Below the pieces are notes generated by a model. That model was not told the origin of the DNA and ran no database searches. It worked only from the letters and a program-made list of their open reading frames with translations. From positions 1-64,000 of the forward strand of contig CBFCZO010000002.1 of NCBI GenBank assembly GCA_965602675.1: a DNA stretch of 64,000 bases, given 5' to 3'. The stretch's first letter is position 1. Every line of letters begins with the position of its first letter. Source of the stretch: DATKUA01 sp965602675 (GTDB lineage: Bacteria; Acidobacteriota; DATKUA01). Positions 36,770 through 44,503 of the stretch are shown in pieces. A program made the position numbers and the translations under genes.

Positions 36770-37426
36770 TTATGACGAGTCACGCTCAGCCAGGCTCTTC
36801 AGCCGGTGCTTCAGGATGGCCAAGCCGAAAGCGAGGTTCTCGTTCTTGATGATCACGTGATCGGGGACGAACAGGTTTATCGGCGCGAAATTCCAGATGG
36901 CATTGACACCGCTCTTGACCAGCATGTCGGTAACCTCTTGCGCGCCAGGCGCCGGAAGCGTCATGATGCCGATCGGGATCTTGTGGTCCCTGACATACTG
37001 TCCCACGGTGCTCACGTCCTGAATAACTCTACCTTGAATGTGAGTGCCTATTTTCATCGGATCGGCGTCGAAGACAGCTTTGATCCGCAACCCGTAATTG
37101 GCAAATCCCGCGTACTGCACTATTGCCGTTCCCAGATGGCCGACGCCGATCAGCACTGCGTCCTCTATCGTGCGCAAACCTAGGAATTCCTCGATCGTGT
37201 TCATCAACTGGTCGATCTCATAGCCGACCTTCGGCTTTCCGGTGTGACCAATCGACGTGAGGTCCTTGCGCACCTGGGTGGCTTCGACGTACGTCTGCAG
37301 CGACAGTTTTAGCGAGGATACGAAGCGAATGCCCTGCTTCCTCAGGTATGAAATATACTGGTAGTATCTCGGAAGGCGCTGGATCGTTTGAACCGATACC
37401 TTCCTTTTGAATCCCTTACGTTTCAT
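36770..37426 (-). CDS. rex: Redox-sensing transcriptional repressor Rex
   Basis: A 218-residue dimeric repressor that leaves DNA when NADH rises. The ATG at 37426 has GAGG 6 bases upstream; the longer frame would begin inside the promoter. The N-terminal winged helix (about 12-85) includes SVQTIQRLPRYYQYI and the conserved RKDLTSIGHTGKPKVGYE. The Rossmann domain has VGVGHLGTAIVQY for NAD(H), and a C-terminal helix swaps between subunits. A candidate Rex operator overlaps its own start site. The NADH-linked hydrogenase operon 2 kb away is a natural target, though only a half-site was seen there. Confidence 0.95.
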   Translation of the reverse strand: MKRKGFKRKVSVQTIQRLPRYYQYISYLRKQGIRFVSSLKLSLQTYVEATQVRKDLTSIGHTGKPKVGYEIDQLMNTIEEFLGLRTIEDAVLIGVGHLGTAIVQYAGFANYGLRIKAVFDADPMKIGTHIQGRVIQDVSTVGQYVRDHKIPIGIMTLPAPGAQEVTDMLVKSGVNAIWNFAPINLFVPDHVIIKNENLAFGLAILKHRLKSLAERDSS

Positions 37427-37465
37427 AAATAGACCTCGTCCGAGGATTTGGTTACAGCAAGCTAT

Positions 37466-37483
37466 TTGTCCCAAAATTCACAA
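37466..37483. promoter_or_regulatory. Candidate Rex operator (autoregulatory)
   Basis: The 18-bp sequence TTGTCCCAAAATTCACAA has one perfect TCACAA half-site, spacing of 6 and an imperfect TTGTCC half. It lies just downstream of the -10 element of the rex promoter, where bound Rex would block initiation. Confidence 0.6.
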
Positions 37484-37487
37484 TAGC

Positions 37488-37517
37488 ATTCTATGAGCGG
37501 TTATGAGCGGTTGTCAA
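37488..37517 (-). promoter_or_regulatory. Sigma-70-type promoter for rex-mce-nudix
   Basis: Read on the minus strand: TTGACA (37517-37512), 18-base spacer, TAGAAT (37493-37488). The spacer contains a tandem 10-bp repeat (ACCGCTCATA, period 11). Confidence 0.7.
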
Positions 37518-37673
37518 GATTTTATTTCTGTATAACAATTTAATGAGAATCCTAATCCTGTCAAGGGTTTTTGGAGATCGACTCCAGGAACGGCGAATTT
37601 TCTTGATATCCGGTGTTCCCCATGGATCGTTCACAGGCTGGCGATTAGCCCGCTTTTTCGTCGGAACTGTCGA

Positions 37674-38885
37674 CTACAACCAACCCACGGCGCGGAGGAT
37701 ATAACGCGCGCTGAGAACGGCCACAATCAAAAGAAAAAGCGCTGCCACGATATTCGCGGCTAGTCGGTTTCGGAGTTTGCCGAGACGATTTTTACTGTTC
37801 ATCGTGAACAGCAGGAATAGCGCAGCGATCGGCAGGATGATGCCGTTCAGTGCCTGGGCGGTGACGATTAGAGGAATGGGCCGGGCGCTGACCATCACAA
37901 AAAACAGACCGAAAGCTATCACGACTATCCACACGGCACGGAAGCGGGGATCTGTCGAGTCGCGACTCCATCCGGCCGCCCCGGCGACGGTGTACGCGGC
38001 GGCTAGAGGTGCTGTGATGGCCGAGGTCATCCCCGCTGCCCAAAGCCCGATGCCGAACACCGCGGACCCGATGTTGCCGAGCAGCGAGTGCAGCGGTCCG
38101 GACAGAGCCTGGATACTATTGATTTCTACGCCACGCAACGCTCCGGCGGCCGTTACGGAAATTGCCACAGAAGCCGCAACTCCTATTGCGACGGCAATAA
38201 TCAGATCCTTCCGCGCATAGCCAAGGTGGCGTTCCCCCGCCCACTTCTCGCCGATGATCCTCGAGTGGAGGAAAAGGTTGTAAGGCACCACGGTTGTTCC
38301 AATTAGCGCCAGAATGGTCAATACCGAACCCTCGGGTAACGATGGTAGAAACAACCCCGCTAGGATATCCGGAAGACTAGGAGCGAAGACCACAGCGGTT
38401 ACCACGAAGCAAAAACTCATGATCGCGACCAGGACAGTCAGGAATCTCTCTATATACTTGTATTTGCCGGTCCACAGCAGAACCACCGCAATGGCCGTCT
38501 GAATCATCACCCACAACGTTAAATCGCCGCCGAGAAGCACTGACACTCCGGCTGCTCCGCCGACAAGGTTGCCGGCCTGGTAGGCTGCGCACCCTATCGC
38601 TATCGCGCCGGCTGAAAGCAAGCAAATGATCCCCCGCCCCCAGGGATTGGCGAACACTTCGCGGAGATTTTCAGCCAGATCTTTGCCCGTCGCCAGGCTC
38701 AGCCTTATCGCCATCTCCTGCAAGACTAATGTCGTCAGACCAGCGAATAGCAGGGCCCAGAGCAAGGCGGTGCCGAAGTTTGCGCCGCTGGCGGTGCAGG
38801 TGATTACTGTCCCGGGTCCGATGAATGCCGCAGTAATCACAAATCCCGGGCCGAAATGTCCTCTCTTCTCAGCGGCTGCGCCCAT
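37674..38885 (-). CDS. NRAMP-family metal transporter homologue with altered metal-site motifs
   Basis: A 403-residue membrane protein with about 11 hydrophobic helices. The ATG at 38885 is preceded by GGGAAGGGAAG. NRAMP transporters have DPGN in helix 1 and MPH in helix 6, giving the Asp, Asn and Met ligands for Mn/Fe. Here the equivalent positions read GPGT (residues 23-26, in AAFIGPGTVI) and VPYN (in TTVVPYNLFLHS). The usual Asp, Asn and Met are therefore all missing although the fold-defining context (NLFLHSRII, VLQEMAIRL) is retained. Substrate specificity must differ from MntH; magnesium-type NRAMP relatives are one possibility. It is monocistronic on the minus strand. Confidence 0.85.
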   Translation of the reverse strand: MGAAAEKRGHFGPGFVITAAFIGPGTVITCTASGANFGTALLWALLFAGLTTLVLQEMAIRLSLATGKDLAENLREVFANPWGRGIICLLSAGAIAIGCAAYQAGNLVGGAAGVSVLLGGDLTLWVMIQTAIAVVLLWTGKYKYIERFLTVLVAIMSFCFVVTAVVFAPSLPDILAGLFLPSLPEGSVLTILALIGTTVVPYNLFLHSRIIGEKWAGERHLGYARKDLIIAVAIGVAASVAISVTAAGALRGVEINSIQALSGPLHSLLGNIGSAVFGIGLWAAGMTSAITAPLAAAYTVAGAAGWSRDSTDPRFRAVWIVVIAFGLFFVMVSARPIPLIVTAQALNGIILPIAALFLLFTMNSKNRLGKLRNRLAANIVAALFLLIVAVLSARYILRAVGWL

Positions 38886-39171
38886 CGTTACTTCCCTTCC
38901 CATCTGACAAATGGAGCATAACATACGAAACGTCGCGATTACCCGTCAGATATTCCTCGCAGAGTGATGAATTGTCTTTTCATTTATCATTGGTTTACAC
39001 AACCTGGTGCCTGCAGGAAGGTCCAGTTTTTGTTGTTCCGCCTGCACTTCTTTGTCACGCGTAATTGCAGGAACTAGTCCTTGGCTGGCGTTGAAACCTG
39101 CCTTGTGTATAGATTATGCGACATATCTCGGTCTGCCTGTTTTTGATTGTAGTGCATAATAAAAATAACGG

Positions 39172-39200
39172 TTGACAAGGCCAATATGTTAGAATAAATT
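39172..39200 (+). promoter_or_regulatory. Sigma-70-type promoter for the hydrogenase/Hdr operon
   Basis: TTGACA (39172-39177), 17-base spacer, TAAATT (39195-39200). It is the best match in the gap; a start near 39207 would leave a leader of about 445 nt before the first GTG. Confidence 0.55.
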
Positions 39201-39510
39201 GGTCATAGAGTGGCGATATATCAAAGTTAGGCAAACGCATCTTCTCTGTTGTGAAGGGGGATTGTTCAACTACGTTTTTTCAATTATCGCTCCGATCTTT
39301 GAAATACCGAGCCTTTGGACCGCTAAGTGGCTGCAATGAAAGGTCTTATATTATGTCTATCCTTAATGGTTGATGGAAGTTATAGGTGAACATCCAAAAG
39401 GGTGGGATCTGAAAGCAAGATTCATATTGATCGTATAGCATCAATTTGCAGCCATGATCCGATCTTAAGTGCGCTAACAAGGCGAGCATGCTGCCGCCCG
39501 CTTTGGAAAG

Positions 39511-39647
39511 CATGAGCCGGAGGCTTGGTAACATGATACAGGCGAGAGCCACTGGGACGATTTTTTCTTCCTCGCGGGCACTCGGCAACCTCCGGCCATG
39601 GAATAAAAATGGTTCATAGGGGCTAACCATTTTAAGGCGAGAGGAGG
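39511..39647 (+). promoter_or_regulatory. Structured leader, candidate riboswitch-like element
   Basis: Two arms, CATG-A-GCCGGAGG (39511-39523) and CCTCCGGC-CATG (39589-39600), form a 12-bp stem with one bulged A around an internal part holding a second stem (GCGAG 39542-39546 with CTCGC 39571-39575). A 9-bp hairpin AAAATGGTT/AACCATTTT follows (39606-39614, 39625-39633). CCTCC at 39589-39593 could instead pair with GGAGG (39643-39647) of the ribosome binding site of the first gene. Two exclusive pairings of this kind are typical of translational switches. I cannot assign a class. Confidence 0.45.
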
Positions 39648-39652
39648 CTCGA

Positions 39653-40246
39653 GTGGCTACCCTCAAAGATATTAAACTCGAAAAAAGCATGAAGCTCGAT
39701 TTCCTGGACGAGGTGTATTCCTTGCCAGGAGGCGACAAGGTGAAGGACTGCATTCAGTGCGGAACCTGCAGCGGAAGCTGCCCGGCGAGCTTCAAGATGG
39801 AGAAGACTCCAAGAGAGATCTTCTCCATGATCCGCGCTGGAATGCGGGACGAGGTTCTGGCGAGCGACACGATGTGGTACTGCGCATCGTGTTACACCTG
39901 CCCCGTGCGCTGCCCCAAGGAGATCAAAATCGCAGACGTCTTCTACGCATTGAAGAGAGTGGCGATGCGGGAAGGAAAAACCTCCAGGAAAAACAAGGCA
40001 GCGGTTCTCAGTAGCAGTTTCGCGAAGTTGGTGAACCGCTACGGCCGCAACAGCGAGGTGCGGCTGATGGCATCTTACTTCCTGAAGGCGGACTTCTGGG
40101 GCTGGATAGGCAAAGTGCCGTTGGCGATGAAGCTGTTCTTCAAGGGACGGCTGCCCCTGAGAGCACACAAGATCAAGGGGATTAAGCAGGTGAGGCAGAT
40201 CGTCAAGAAAGTCGGATCGATGTCTCGCAACGGAGGGGGAAGATGA
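39653..40246 (+). CDS. hdrC: HdrC-like 4Fe-4S protein
   Basis: A 197-residue protein starting at GTG with AGAGGAGG upstream. Two complete C-x2-C-x2-C-x3-CP motifs (C33, 36, 39, 43 and C77, 80, 83, 87) hold two [4Fe-4S] clusters; the rest is helical and basic. In heterodisulfide reductases HdrC passes electrons from the HdrA flavin to HdrB. The stop overlaps the hdrB start (ATGA), so the two are coupled. No membrane helix is convincing, so this is the soluble, HdrABC type. Confidence 0.93.
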   Translation: MATLKDIKLEKSMKLDFLDEVYSLPGGDKVKDCIQCGTCSGSCPASFKMEKTPREIFSMIRAGMRDEVLASDTMWYCASCYTCPVRCPKEIKIADVFYALKRVAMREGKTSRKNKAAVLSSSFAKLVNRYGRNSEVRLMASYFLKADFWGWIGKVPLAMKLFFKGRLPLRAHKIKGIKQVRQIVKKVGSMSRNGGGR

Positions 40247-41112
40247 AATACACATACTATCCCGGCTGCAGCTGTGAGCACTCTGCGTCGATGTACGACA
40301 CCAGCACGCGCGCCGTCTATAAAGCTCTCGGTGCGGAATTGATCGAGCTCGACGACTGGAACTGCTGCGGCGCCACCGCCTACATGAGCGTGGAGGAGGT
40401 CCTGAGTTTCGCCATCAGCGGGAGAAACCTGGCGCTCGCGGAAAAGGAAGGGCGGGATCTGATCACTCCCTGCAGCGGCTGCTACGTGACCCTCAACAAG
40501 ACCTACACCTACTACAACGAGTACCCCGAGCTGAGGGACAAACTCAACGAGGTGCTTGATTCCGTTGGGCTGCATTACAAAGGCAAGCAAGGCGTGCGGC
40601 ATGTACTCGATCCACTGGTTAACGACATAGGTTTCGAAGCGATCGCCGCCAAAGTCCAGAAGCCGCTGAAGGGGCTGAAGGTTGCTCCATATTACGGCTG
40701 CCAGATCGTGCGCCCGTTCACCGAGTTCGATGATCCTGACGATCCGCAGTTGATGGACAAGCTGATCGAGACGCTCGGCGCGACAGTCATTCCCTATGAG
40801 TTCAAAACCCGCTGCTGCGGCGGAGCCCAGATGGGGACCAATCAGGATCTCGCATTGCGCATGGTGATGATGCTGCTCTCTTGTGCAGCGGCCGGCGGCG
40901 CCGATCTCATCTGCACCACCTGCCCGCTCTGCCAGATGAACCTCGAGGCATTCCAAAAAGATGTAAACAAACGGTTCGGCTTGGATATCTCGATGCCCGT
41001 CGTCTATTTCACGCAGCTGACCGCCGCAGCCTTCGGGTTGCCCGAAAACACAATCCAGGCCAAGAAGCACATAGTGCCCATCGCCGGCAAGCTGGCCGCC
41101 GTAACGGCTTAA
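40243..41112 (+). CDS. hdrB: HdrB-like heterodisulfide reductase catalytic subunit
   Basis: A 289-residue protein with two CCG domains that bind the non-cubane [4Fe-4S] clusters reducing disulfides. The first repeat is C9, C41-C42 and C77-x2-C80; the second is in APYYGCQIVRP, TRCCGGAQ and CTTCPLCQMN. All ligand Cys look present. In methanogens it reduces CoM-S-S-CoB; in bacteria the physiological disulfide or other acceptor is usually unknown. It ends 10 bp before the hdrA fragment, with GGAGG in between. Confidence 0.93.
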   Translation: MKYTYYPGCSCEHSASMYDTSTRAVYKALGAELIELDDWNCCGATAYMSVEEVLSFAISGRNLALAEKEGRDLITPCSGCYVTLNKTYTYYNEYPELRDKLNEVLDSVGLHYKGKQGVRHVLDPLVNDIGFEAIAAKVQKPLKGLKVAPYYGCQIVRPFTEFDDPDDPQLMDKLIETLGATVIPYEFKTRCCGGAQMGTNQDLALRMVMMLLSCAAAGGADLICTTCPLCQMNLEAFQKDVNKRFGLDISMPVVYFTQLTAAAFGLPENTIQAKKHIVPIAGKLAAVTA

Positions 41113-41122
41113 GGAGGGGAGA

Positions 41123-41983
41123 ATGGCTGAGGAAGCAAAGGACGTCAGCGTTCCCAAAATCGGAGTTTACGTTTGCCATTGCGGCTCCAACATCGCCAAG
41201 CAGGTTGATGTGTTTGGCGCCGTGGAATATGCGGGTACGTTGCCTAACGTCGAGGTGGCACGCGAATACAAGTTCATGTGCTCCGAGCCCGGACAGGAAA
41301 TCATCAAGAAGGACATCAAGGAGTTGGGGCTGACCCGCGTGGTGGTGGCCGCGTGCAGCCCGCTGATGCATGAAATCACTTTCCGCAAGGCCGCCGAAGC
41401 TGCCGATCTGAACCAGTACCTTGTGCAGATAGCCAACATCCGTGAGCAGGTGGCTTGGGTCACCAAAGCGAAGGATTCCGCCACGGCTAAGGCCAAGGCG
41501 CTTATCCACGGAGCGGTCAACAAAGCCACTTATCTCGAGCCGCTTCAGACGCGCAAGGTCGAAATCAACCCGGCCTCCCTCGTTGTTGGCGCCGGCATTG
41601 CCGGTATACAGGCTGCCCTGGATCTCGCCGAGGCCGGCTTCAAGGTCTACCTCGTAGAGCGCGATTCGACGATCGGTGGCAATATGGCGCGTTTCGACAA
41701 GACCTTCCCCACCCTCGACTGCGCTGCATGTATTCTCACGCCGAAGATGGTCAGCGTTGCCCACCGGGAGAACATCACGATTCTCGCGAGCTCCAACGTC
41801 GAGGACGTTTCCGGCTACATCGGGAGCTTTACCGTTAAGGTCCGTAAGCAACCGCGCTACGTCGACATCGAAAAATGCACCGCATGCACCGCCTGCTGGA
41901 ATGCCTGCCCGGCCACTATTGTGCCGGTCGACAGAAAAATCATGTTGGGAGAACAATTGGTTAATACCTCCTCAACTCAATAA
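41123..41983 (+). CDS. HdrA, N-terminal half only (split HdrA)
   Basis: A 286-residue protein equivalent to the first 40-45% of HdrA. It has the N-terminal cluster domain (C18, C20, C53, C78), a Rossmann FAD motif VVGAGIAGIQAA (about 154-165), the conserved FPTLDCAACILTPKM segment (C200, C203), and one [4Fe-4S] motif C252-x2-C255-x2-C258-x3-C262. It stops 24 residues later with an intact stop codon, where full HdrA continues to a second cluster motif and the rest of the flavin domain. The missing part is encoded in the gene at 48697, fused to a NuoG-like domain. No remnant of it follows here. A genuine split is therefore more likely than decay. AAGGAGGGG precedes the ATG. Confidence 0.88.
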   Translation: MAEEAKDVSVPKIGVYVCHCGSNIAKQVDVFGAVEYAGTLPNVEVAREYKFMCSEPGQEIIKKDIKELGLTRVVVAACSPLMHEITFRKAAEAADLNQYLVQIANIREQVAWVTKAKDSATAKAKALIHGAVNKATYLEPLQTRKVEINPASLVVGAGIAGIQAALDLAEAGFKVYLVERDSTIGGNMARFDKTFPTLDCAACILTPKMVSVAHRENITILASSNVEDVSGYIGSFTVKVRKQPRYVDIEKCTACTACWNACPATIVPVDRKIMLGEQLVNTSSTQ

Positions 41984-42015
41984 GGGTATGCATCGCAGCT
42001 AATTAGGAGGCTTCA

Positions 42016-42393
42016 GTGACGTTGACGCTTCGTGAGGTTGTGGAAATCTTGGATTGCGAAGTGATTACAGGCGACGGGCTTATCGACGAGATTTCCGTGG
42101 AACGAGGTTGCGCTGCGGACTTGATGAGCGATGTGTTGGCGTTCAGCTCGTCCGGTTCTCTGTTGATAACCGGTCTGATAAACGCCCAGGCCGTGAGAAC
42201 GGCTTTGATCGCAGAAGTCGAGGCCATCGTGTTCGTTCGGGGAAAACGCCCTGACCAGGCTGCTATAGAGTTAGCTAAAGAGAATGGTATTCCTCTGTTT
42301 TGCACGAAATTGTTCATGTATGACGCTTGCGGCCTGCTCCATTCCAGGAAGTTAAAAGGTCTGCCGGAGGAAAAAGTTAATTATGGGCAGTAG
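42016..42393 (+). CDS. DRTGG-domain protein
   Basis: A 125-residue protein starting at GTG after AGGAGG. The pattern ISVERGCAADLMSDVLAF, a central ITGLINAQAVRTALIAEVEAIVFVRGKRPD and the closing LFCTKLFMYDACGLL match stand-alone DRTGG domains. These accompany electron-bifurcating [FeFe]-hydrogenase genes in Thermotoga and clostridia. The domain's ligand is uncertain. A second copy lies at 44156. It overlaps the following kinase-like gene by 11 bp. Confidence 0.82.
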   Translation: MTLTLREVVEILDCEVITGDGLIDEISVERGCAADLMSDVLAFSSSGSLLITGLINAQAVRTALIAEVEAIVFVRGKRPDQAAIELAKENGIPLFCTKLFMYDACGLLHSRKLKGLPEEKVNYGQ

Positions 42394-42826
42394 CGCCCGT
42401 TTGGAACAGGAGTTTGAGATACAAGGTGGGAACCTTATTAAAGCAGGCAACATTTCGATCCATGTCAAGACCATTCTCAAGACACTGGGGATTCCCTCCC
42501 CCATTATCCGCCGGACCGCGATCTGCTGTTACGAGGCGGAGATGAATGTGGTGATGTATGCAGAGAATGGGGCGCTACGCATAGTTGTCGAGCCGGACAG
42601 AATCGAAGTTGAAGTGAAAGACAGAGGACAGGGGATAAGCGACATCGAAAAGGCCATGCAAGAGGGATATTCAACTGCGACGCACGAACAAAGAGAACTC
42701 GGCTTTGGCGCGGGAATGGGGCTTCCCAACATCGCGAGGAACTCCAGCGAAATGGAAATATCCTCAGAAGTAGGCAAGGGAACGCTGCTTCGTTTCGCTA
42801 TCGACATGAAGAGGAAAGAAAACTAG
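42383..42826 (+). CDS. RsbW/SpoIIAB-like HATPase (anti-sigma-factor-type kinase)
   Basis: A 147-residue GHKL ATPase. The N-box is YEAEMNVVMYA, G1 DRGQGI, G2 GFGAGMGLPNI and G3 GKGT, all present. Such proteins phosphorylate STAS antagonists or bind sigma factors, but neither partner is encoded nearby. Within hydrogenase clusters of this kind the protein is a standard companion of the DRTGG and H-cluster-like genes. One base separates its stop from the next start. Confidence 0.87.
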   Translation: MGSSARLEQEFEIQGGNLIKAGNISIHVKTILKTLGIPSPIIRRTAICCYEAEMNVVMYAENGALRIVVEPDRIEVEVKDRGQGISDIEKAMQEGYSTATHEQRELGFGAGMGLPNIARNSSEMEISSEVGKGTLLRFAIDMKRKEN

Positions 42827-42827
42827 C

Positions 42828-44147
42828 GTGGGCAGGATCAAGCACTCCATACGCTTCGAGAGCAGCCGCTGCGACGGCCGGCGGGCCTGCCTCCATGTCT
42901 GCCCCACGCAAGCCATACGCATCCGCGACGGGAAAGCGGTTATGCTGTCCGAACACTGTGTGGACTGTGGCGAATGCTTGAAGGTTTGCACCCAAAACGC
43001 CATCATTCCTCTTACGAATTCATTCGTTGAATTCTCCAAGTTCAAGCACAACATTGCCTTGCCGTCCCCGGTTTTCTATACACAGTTCGGTAAGCGCGCC
43101 AGCCCCGGCATGCTGCTTGAGGCATTGCTCGAAATCGGATTCGACAGCTACTACGACGTCTCGGAGACGTGCGAGGCGACATCGATGGCCGTCGATCTGT
43201 TCCTCAAGGATTATTCCGGGCCTGCACCTCTGATTACACCTTACTGCCCGGCCGTAGTCAGGCTCTTGCAGAGGCGGTTCCCCGATCTTGCTGATCACCT
43301 GCTCCCGATTGATTCGCCAATGGAGATTGCAGCGCGAGAGGCGAAGGAGAAAGTTTCCAAAGAAACCGGCCTTAAAGTCGATGAAATCGGTGCTATCTAC
43401 CTGACGCCATGCCCGGTTAAGATGTTGGCAATCCACAACCATCCCCGCAAAACGAAATCAAACCTCGATGGTGCCATCGCCATCTCGGATATCTATGGTC
43501 CCGTTCATTCTGCGCTCGGCAAGCTGGCGGACCGGAGAGACGAGATCGAGGGCAGAGTTAAAGGCATCTCGGGCATTGGTGTCGGCTGGTCCAGGCTTGA
43601 TGGTTTGACCAGAAGCATTAGTCACGAAACGCTGGTGGTTTCCGTGATGGATTTCATCATTCGCACGTTTGAAGAGATCGAATCCGGCAAACTCAGAGAT
43701 ATAGCGCTGGTCGAGTGTTATGCCTGCAGAATCGGCTGTGCGGGCGGAATCCTCAATGCAGAGAATCCATATGTCTCCCGCCACCGTTTGCGTGAGATTC
43801 AGGCAAAAATCGGCCGGCGAGCCACTCTCGACAGGGATGAGATTGCTGCAAAATTCAATAAGGGTTACTTCAACGTGGAACAAAAGCTCACGACCAGGCC
43901 ATTGAGGCCTCTGGATGAGGATTTAAGCACAGCGATTGAAATGATGAACCGCCGCGAGGAGATGTTGGCTCAGCTGCCCGGAATCAACTGCGGTGTCTGC
44001 GGAGCACCCACGTGCGAAACCTTTGCGGAGGATGTGGTGCTCGGTCACGCCGAGTTTACTCAGTGCTTTGCAGTCCAACGCGAGGAGCTGGAAAAGATGC
44101 TGCGCCAATCGTTGGATTTTATTGAACGAAGTCGTTGGGAATTTTAG
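42828..44147 (+). CDS. [FeFe]-hydrogenase-like sensory protein with C-terminal Fe-S domain
   Basis: A 439-residue protein starting at GTG. An N-terminal 2[4Fe-4S] ferredoxin comes first; the second motif is complete (C44, 47, 50, 54) but the first has Arg18 where Cys is expected (C15, R18, C21, C25). The H-cluster-like domain keeps the four cubane ligands: TPYCP (C140), TPCPVK (C195) and ECYACRIGCAGG (C300, C304). The proton-relay Cys next to C140 is Tyr139, so normal H2 turnover is unlikely. At about 376-406 is a PF04060-type cluster motif LPGINCGVCGAPTC. This resembles HydS-type putative sensors, here without a PAS domain. I infer a role in sensing or regulating, not catalysis. Confidence 0.88.
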   Translation: MGRIKHSIRFESSRCDGRRACLHVCPTQAIRIRDGKAVMLSEHCVDCGECLKVCTQNAIIPLTNSFVEFSKFKHNIALPSPVFYTQFGKRASPGMLLEALLEIGFDSYYDVSETCEATSMAVDLFLKDYSGPAPLITPYCPAVVRLLQRRFPDLADHLLPIDSPMEIAAREAKEKVSKETGLKVDEIGAIYLTPCPVKMLAIHNHPRKTKSNLDGAIAISDIYGPVHSALGKLADRRDEIEGRVKGISGIGVGWSRLDGLTRSISHETLVVSVMDFIIRTFEEIESGKLRDIALVECYACRIGCAGGILNAENPYVSRHRLREIQAKIGRRATLDRDEIAAKFNKGYFNVEQKLTTRPLRPLDEDLSTAIEMMNRREEMLAQLPGINCGVCGAPTCETFAEDVVLGHAEFTQCFAVQREELEKMLRQSLDFIERSRWEF

Positions 44148-44155
44148 GTGCAACG

Positions 44156-44503
44156 ATGACTTTGGAAGAGCTTGTGAAACTGCTGAAGCTGGAGGTGATC
44201 TCCGGCGGAGATCAGCTCGATCGAGAGATCGCCGGCGGCTACGTCAGCGACCTGTTGAGCGACGTGATGGGCAATGCTCCGGAGGGCGCCGTCTGGGTCA
44301 CACTGCAGACGCACGAAAACGTAGTGGCCGTGGCAATTCTTCGCTCGCTTGCGGCCGTCTTGCTTATCGGAGGCCGCCGGTTACAGCCGGATGTCGCGAA
44401 GAAAGCTGAGGAAGAAAAAGTCGTTTTTCTCAGCACAGAGCGCTCTGCCTTTGAAGTTGTGGGCAGAATGCATGATGCGGGAATCAGGGGTGATGCTGAA
44501 TGA
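44156..44503 (+). CDS. Second DRTGG-domain protein
   Basis: A 115-residue paralogue of the protein at 42016: GGYVSDLLSDVMGNAPEGAVWVTLQTHENVVAVAILRSLAAVLLIGGRRLQPDV aligns through the same core. I use the ATG at 44156, with TAGGTG upstream, rather than 44135 inside the previous gene. Its stop overlaps the PHP start (ATGA). Two copies in one operon suggest a heterodimer or a two-input regulator. Confidence 0.8.
   Translation: MTLEELVKLLKLEVISGGDQLDREIAGGYVSDLLSDVMGNAPEGAVWVTLQTHENVVAVAILRSLAAVLLIGGRRLQPDVAKKAEEEKVVFLSTERSAFEVVGRMHDAGIRGDAE

Larger units (their letters stand above)
38886..39652. other. Long intergenic region and leader of the hydrogenase/Hdr operon
   Basis: About 770 bp with no credible protein gene. 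It holds a good plus-strand promoter (39172-39200), a TTGTGAA Rex-like half-site (39249-39255), and two hairpins near the 3' end (39511-39600 and 39606-39633). The candidate leader RNA is about 450 nt long. The left part (38886-39170) is the upstream region of the NRAMP gene. Confidence 0.6.

Noticed and set aside
37424..37474. Upstream start for rex at 37474
   Set aside because: It would place the coding region inside the promoter and operator; the ATG at 37426 has a good ribosome binding site and family length.
39055..39240. Minus-strand frame of 61 residues upstream of the NRAMP gene
   Set aside because: No ribosome binding site, odd composition, and it covers the operon promoter.
39346..39753. 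Minus-strand frame of 135 residues in the hydrogenase leader
   Set aside because: No start signal, no homology seen, and it overlaps the start of hdrC in antisense; the segment is better explained as a structured leader.
41123..41983. Frameshifted pseudogene of hdrA
   Set aside because: No remnant of the missing half follows in any frame; all cluster motifs are intact and the other half exists intact in the same operon.
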